The notes under the pieces were generated by a model that worked only from the letters and a program-made list of their open reading frames with translations, had not been told where the DNA came from and did not search any database. Positions 13,147 through 13,286 of a stretch of DNA of 13,286 bases are shown here, in pieces; position 1 is the first letter of the stretch; each line of letters opens with the position of its first letter. The position numbers and the translations under genes were made by a program. Origin of the DNA: Acidobacteriota bacterium (GTDB lineage: Bacteria > Acidobacteriota > Thermoanaerobaculia > Multivoradales > JAHEKO01); assembly GCA_029861655.1 (NCBI GenBank), contig JAOTZA010000053.1:1-13286 (forward strand), read 5' to 3'.

Positions 13147-13286
13147 ATGATGGAAAGAAACCGCCACCTGGCTCGTGCCGGCCGAATCGCCATGATCGGC
13201 GTGGTTGTCGCGAGCGGCCTACACCCACGACCCGCGCGAGCGCAGACGACACCCGCGATCGACGAGATCCGCAGAGAAATCCTAGA
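13147..13286 (+). CDS. N-terminus of an exported protein, possibly an outer-membrane protein (3' partial)
   Basis: ATG 13147 (or the next codon, ATG 13150) follows GGAG (13136-13139) by 7 nt and opens a frame running off the right edge after 46 codons. The visible part is a signal peptide: basic MMERNRHLARAGR, hydrophobic IAMIGVVVASGL, and a cleavage-site-like RARAQ. The mature start TTPAIDEIRREIL looks like the beginning of a helix or coiled coil, which is common at the start of porin-like and some TonB-dependent outer-membrane proteins. Nothing more can be said without the downstream sequence. It follows the small CxxC protein by 111 bp containing two stem-loops. Confidence 0.6.
   Translation, partial: MMERNRHLARAGRIAMIGVVVASGLHPRPARAQTTPAIDEIRREIL

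Overview
The window reads as chromosomal DNA of a GC-rich Gram-negative bacterium. Evidence for this is the Sec signal peptides, one lipobox, a probable outer-membrane protein at the right edge, and strong G/C preference at third codon positions. The mix of an animal-type haem peroxidase, a PA/M28 lipoprotein peptidase, a lasso-B2-type protease homologue and a phytase-like/nuclease fusion would fit Acidobacteriota (for example Thermoanaerobaculia-like lineages). That placement is inference; no rRNA or other phylogenetic marker is present. I see no IS element, CRISPR array, tRNA or rRNA, and no gap above 160 bp between genes.

Layout. Plus strand, 2-3575: the 3' end of a probable glycoside-hydrolase-like protein, then a secreted LamG-like protein with a helical tail, then a secreted animal-type haem peroxidase with its catalytic residues intact. 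Minus strand, 6599-3609: five co-directional genes, moaB, a Na/Pi cotransporter with two QSSS motifs, a stand-alone PhoU-domain protein, a 67-aa CxxC/CxxH protein, and a small four-helix membrane protein whose TTG start abuts the previous stop. Plus strand, 6656-9583: a 975-aa secreted protein joining a phytase-like (esterase-like) domain, an OB-fold and an ExeM/NucH-type nuclease domain. Then mscL with its own promoter, a possible coupled leader peptide and a strong terminator, followed by a PA/M28 lipoprotein aminopeptidase. Minus strand, 12606-12028: a lasso-peptide-B2-like cysteine protease without visible partner genes. Right end, plus: a small secreted CxxC protein and the first 46 codons of an exported protein.

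The best-supported joint function is phosphorus acquisition. The secreted phytase-like/nuclease protein could release phosphate from organic phosphate and extracellular nucleic acid, while the divergent NptA-PhoU pair imports phosphate and controls uptake. Other points of interest are the 21-codon leader ORF overlapping mscL by ATGA, three genes with a TANNNT box 10-12 nt before the start codon (possible near-leaderless transcripts), an orphan B2 protease whose last codons are made from a terminator hairpin shared with the convergent gene, and a zinc-ribbon-like/membrane protein pair.
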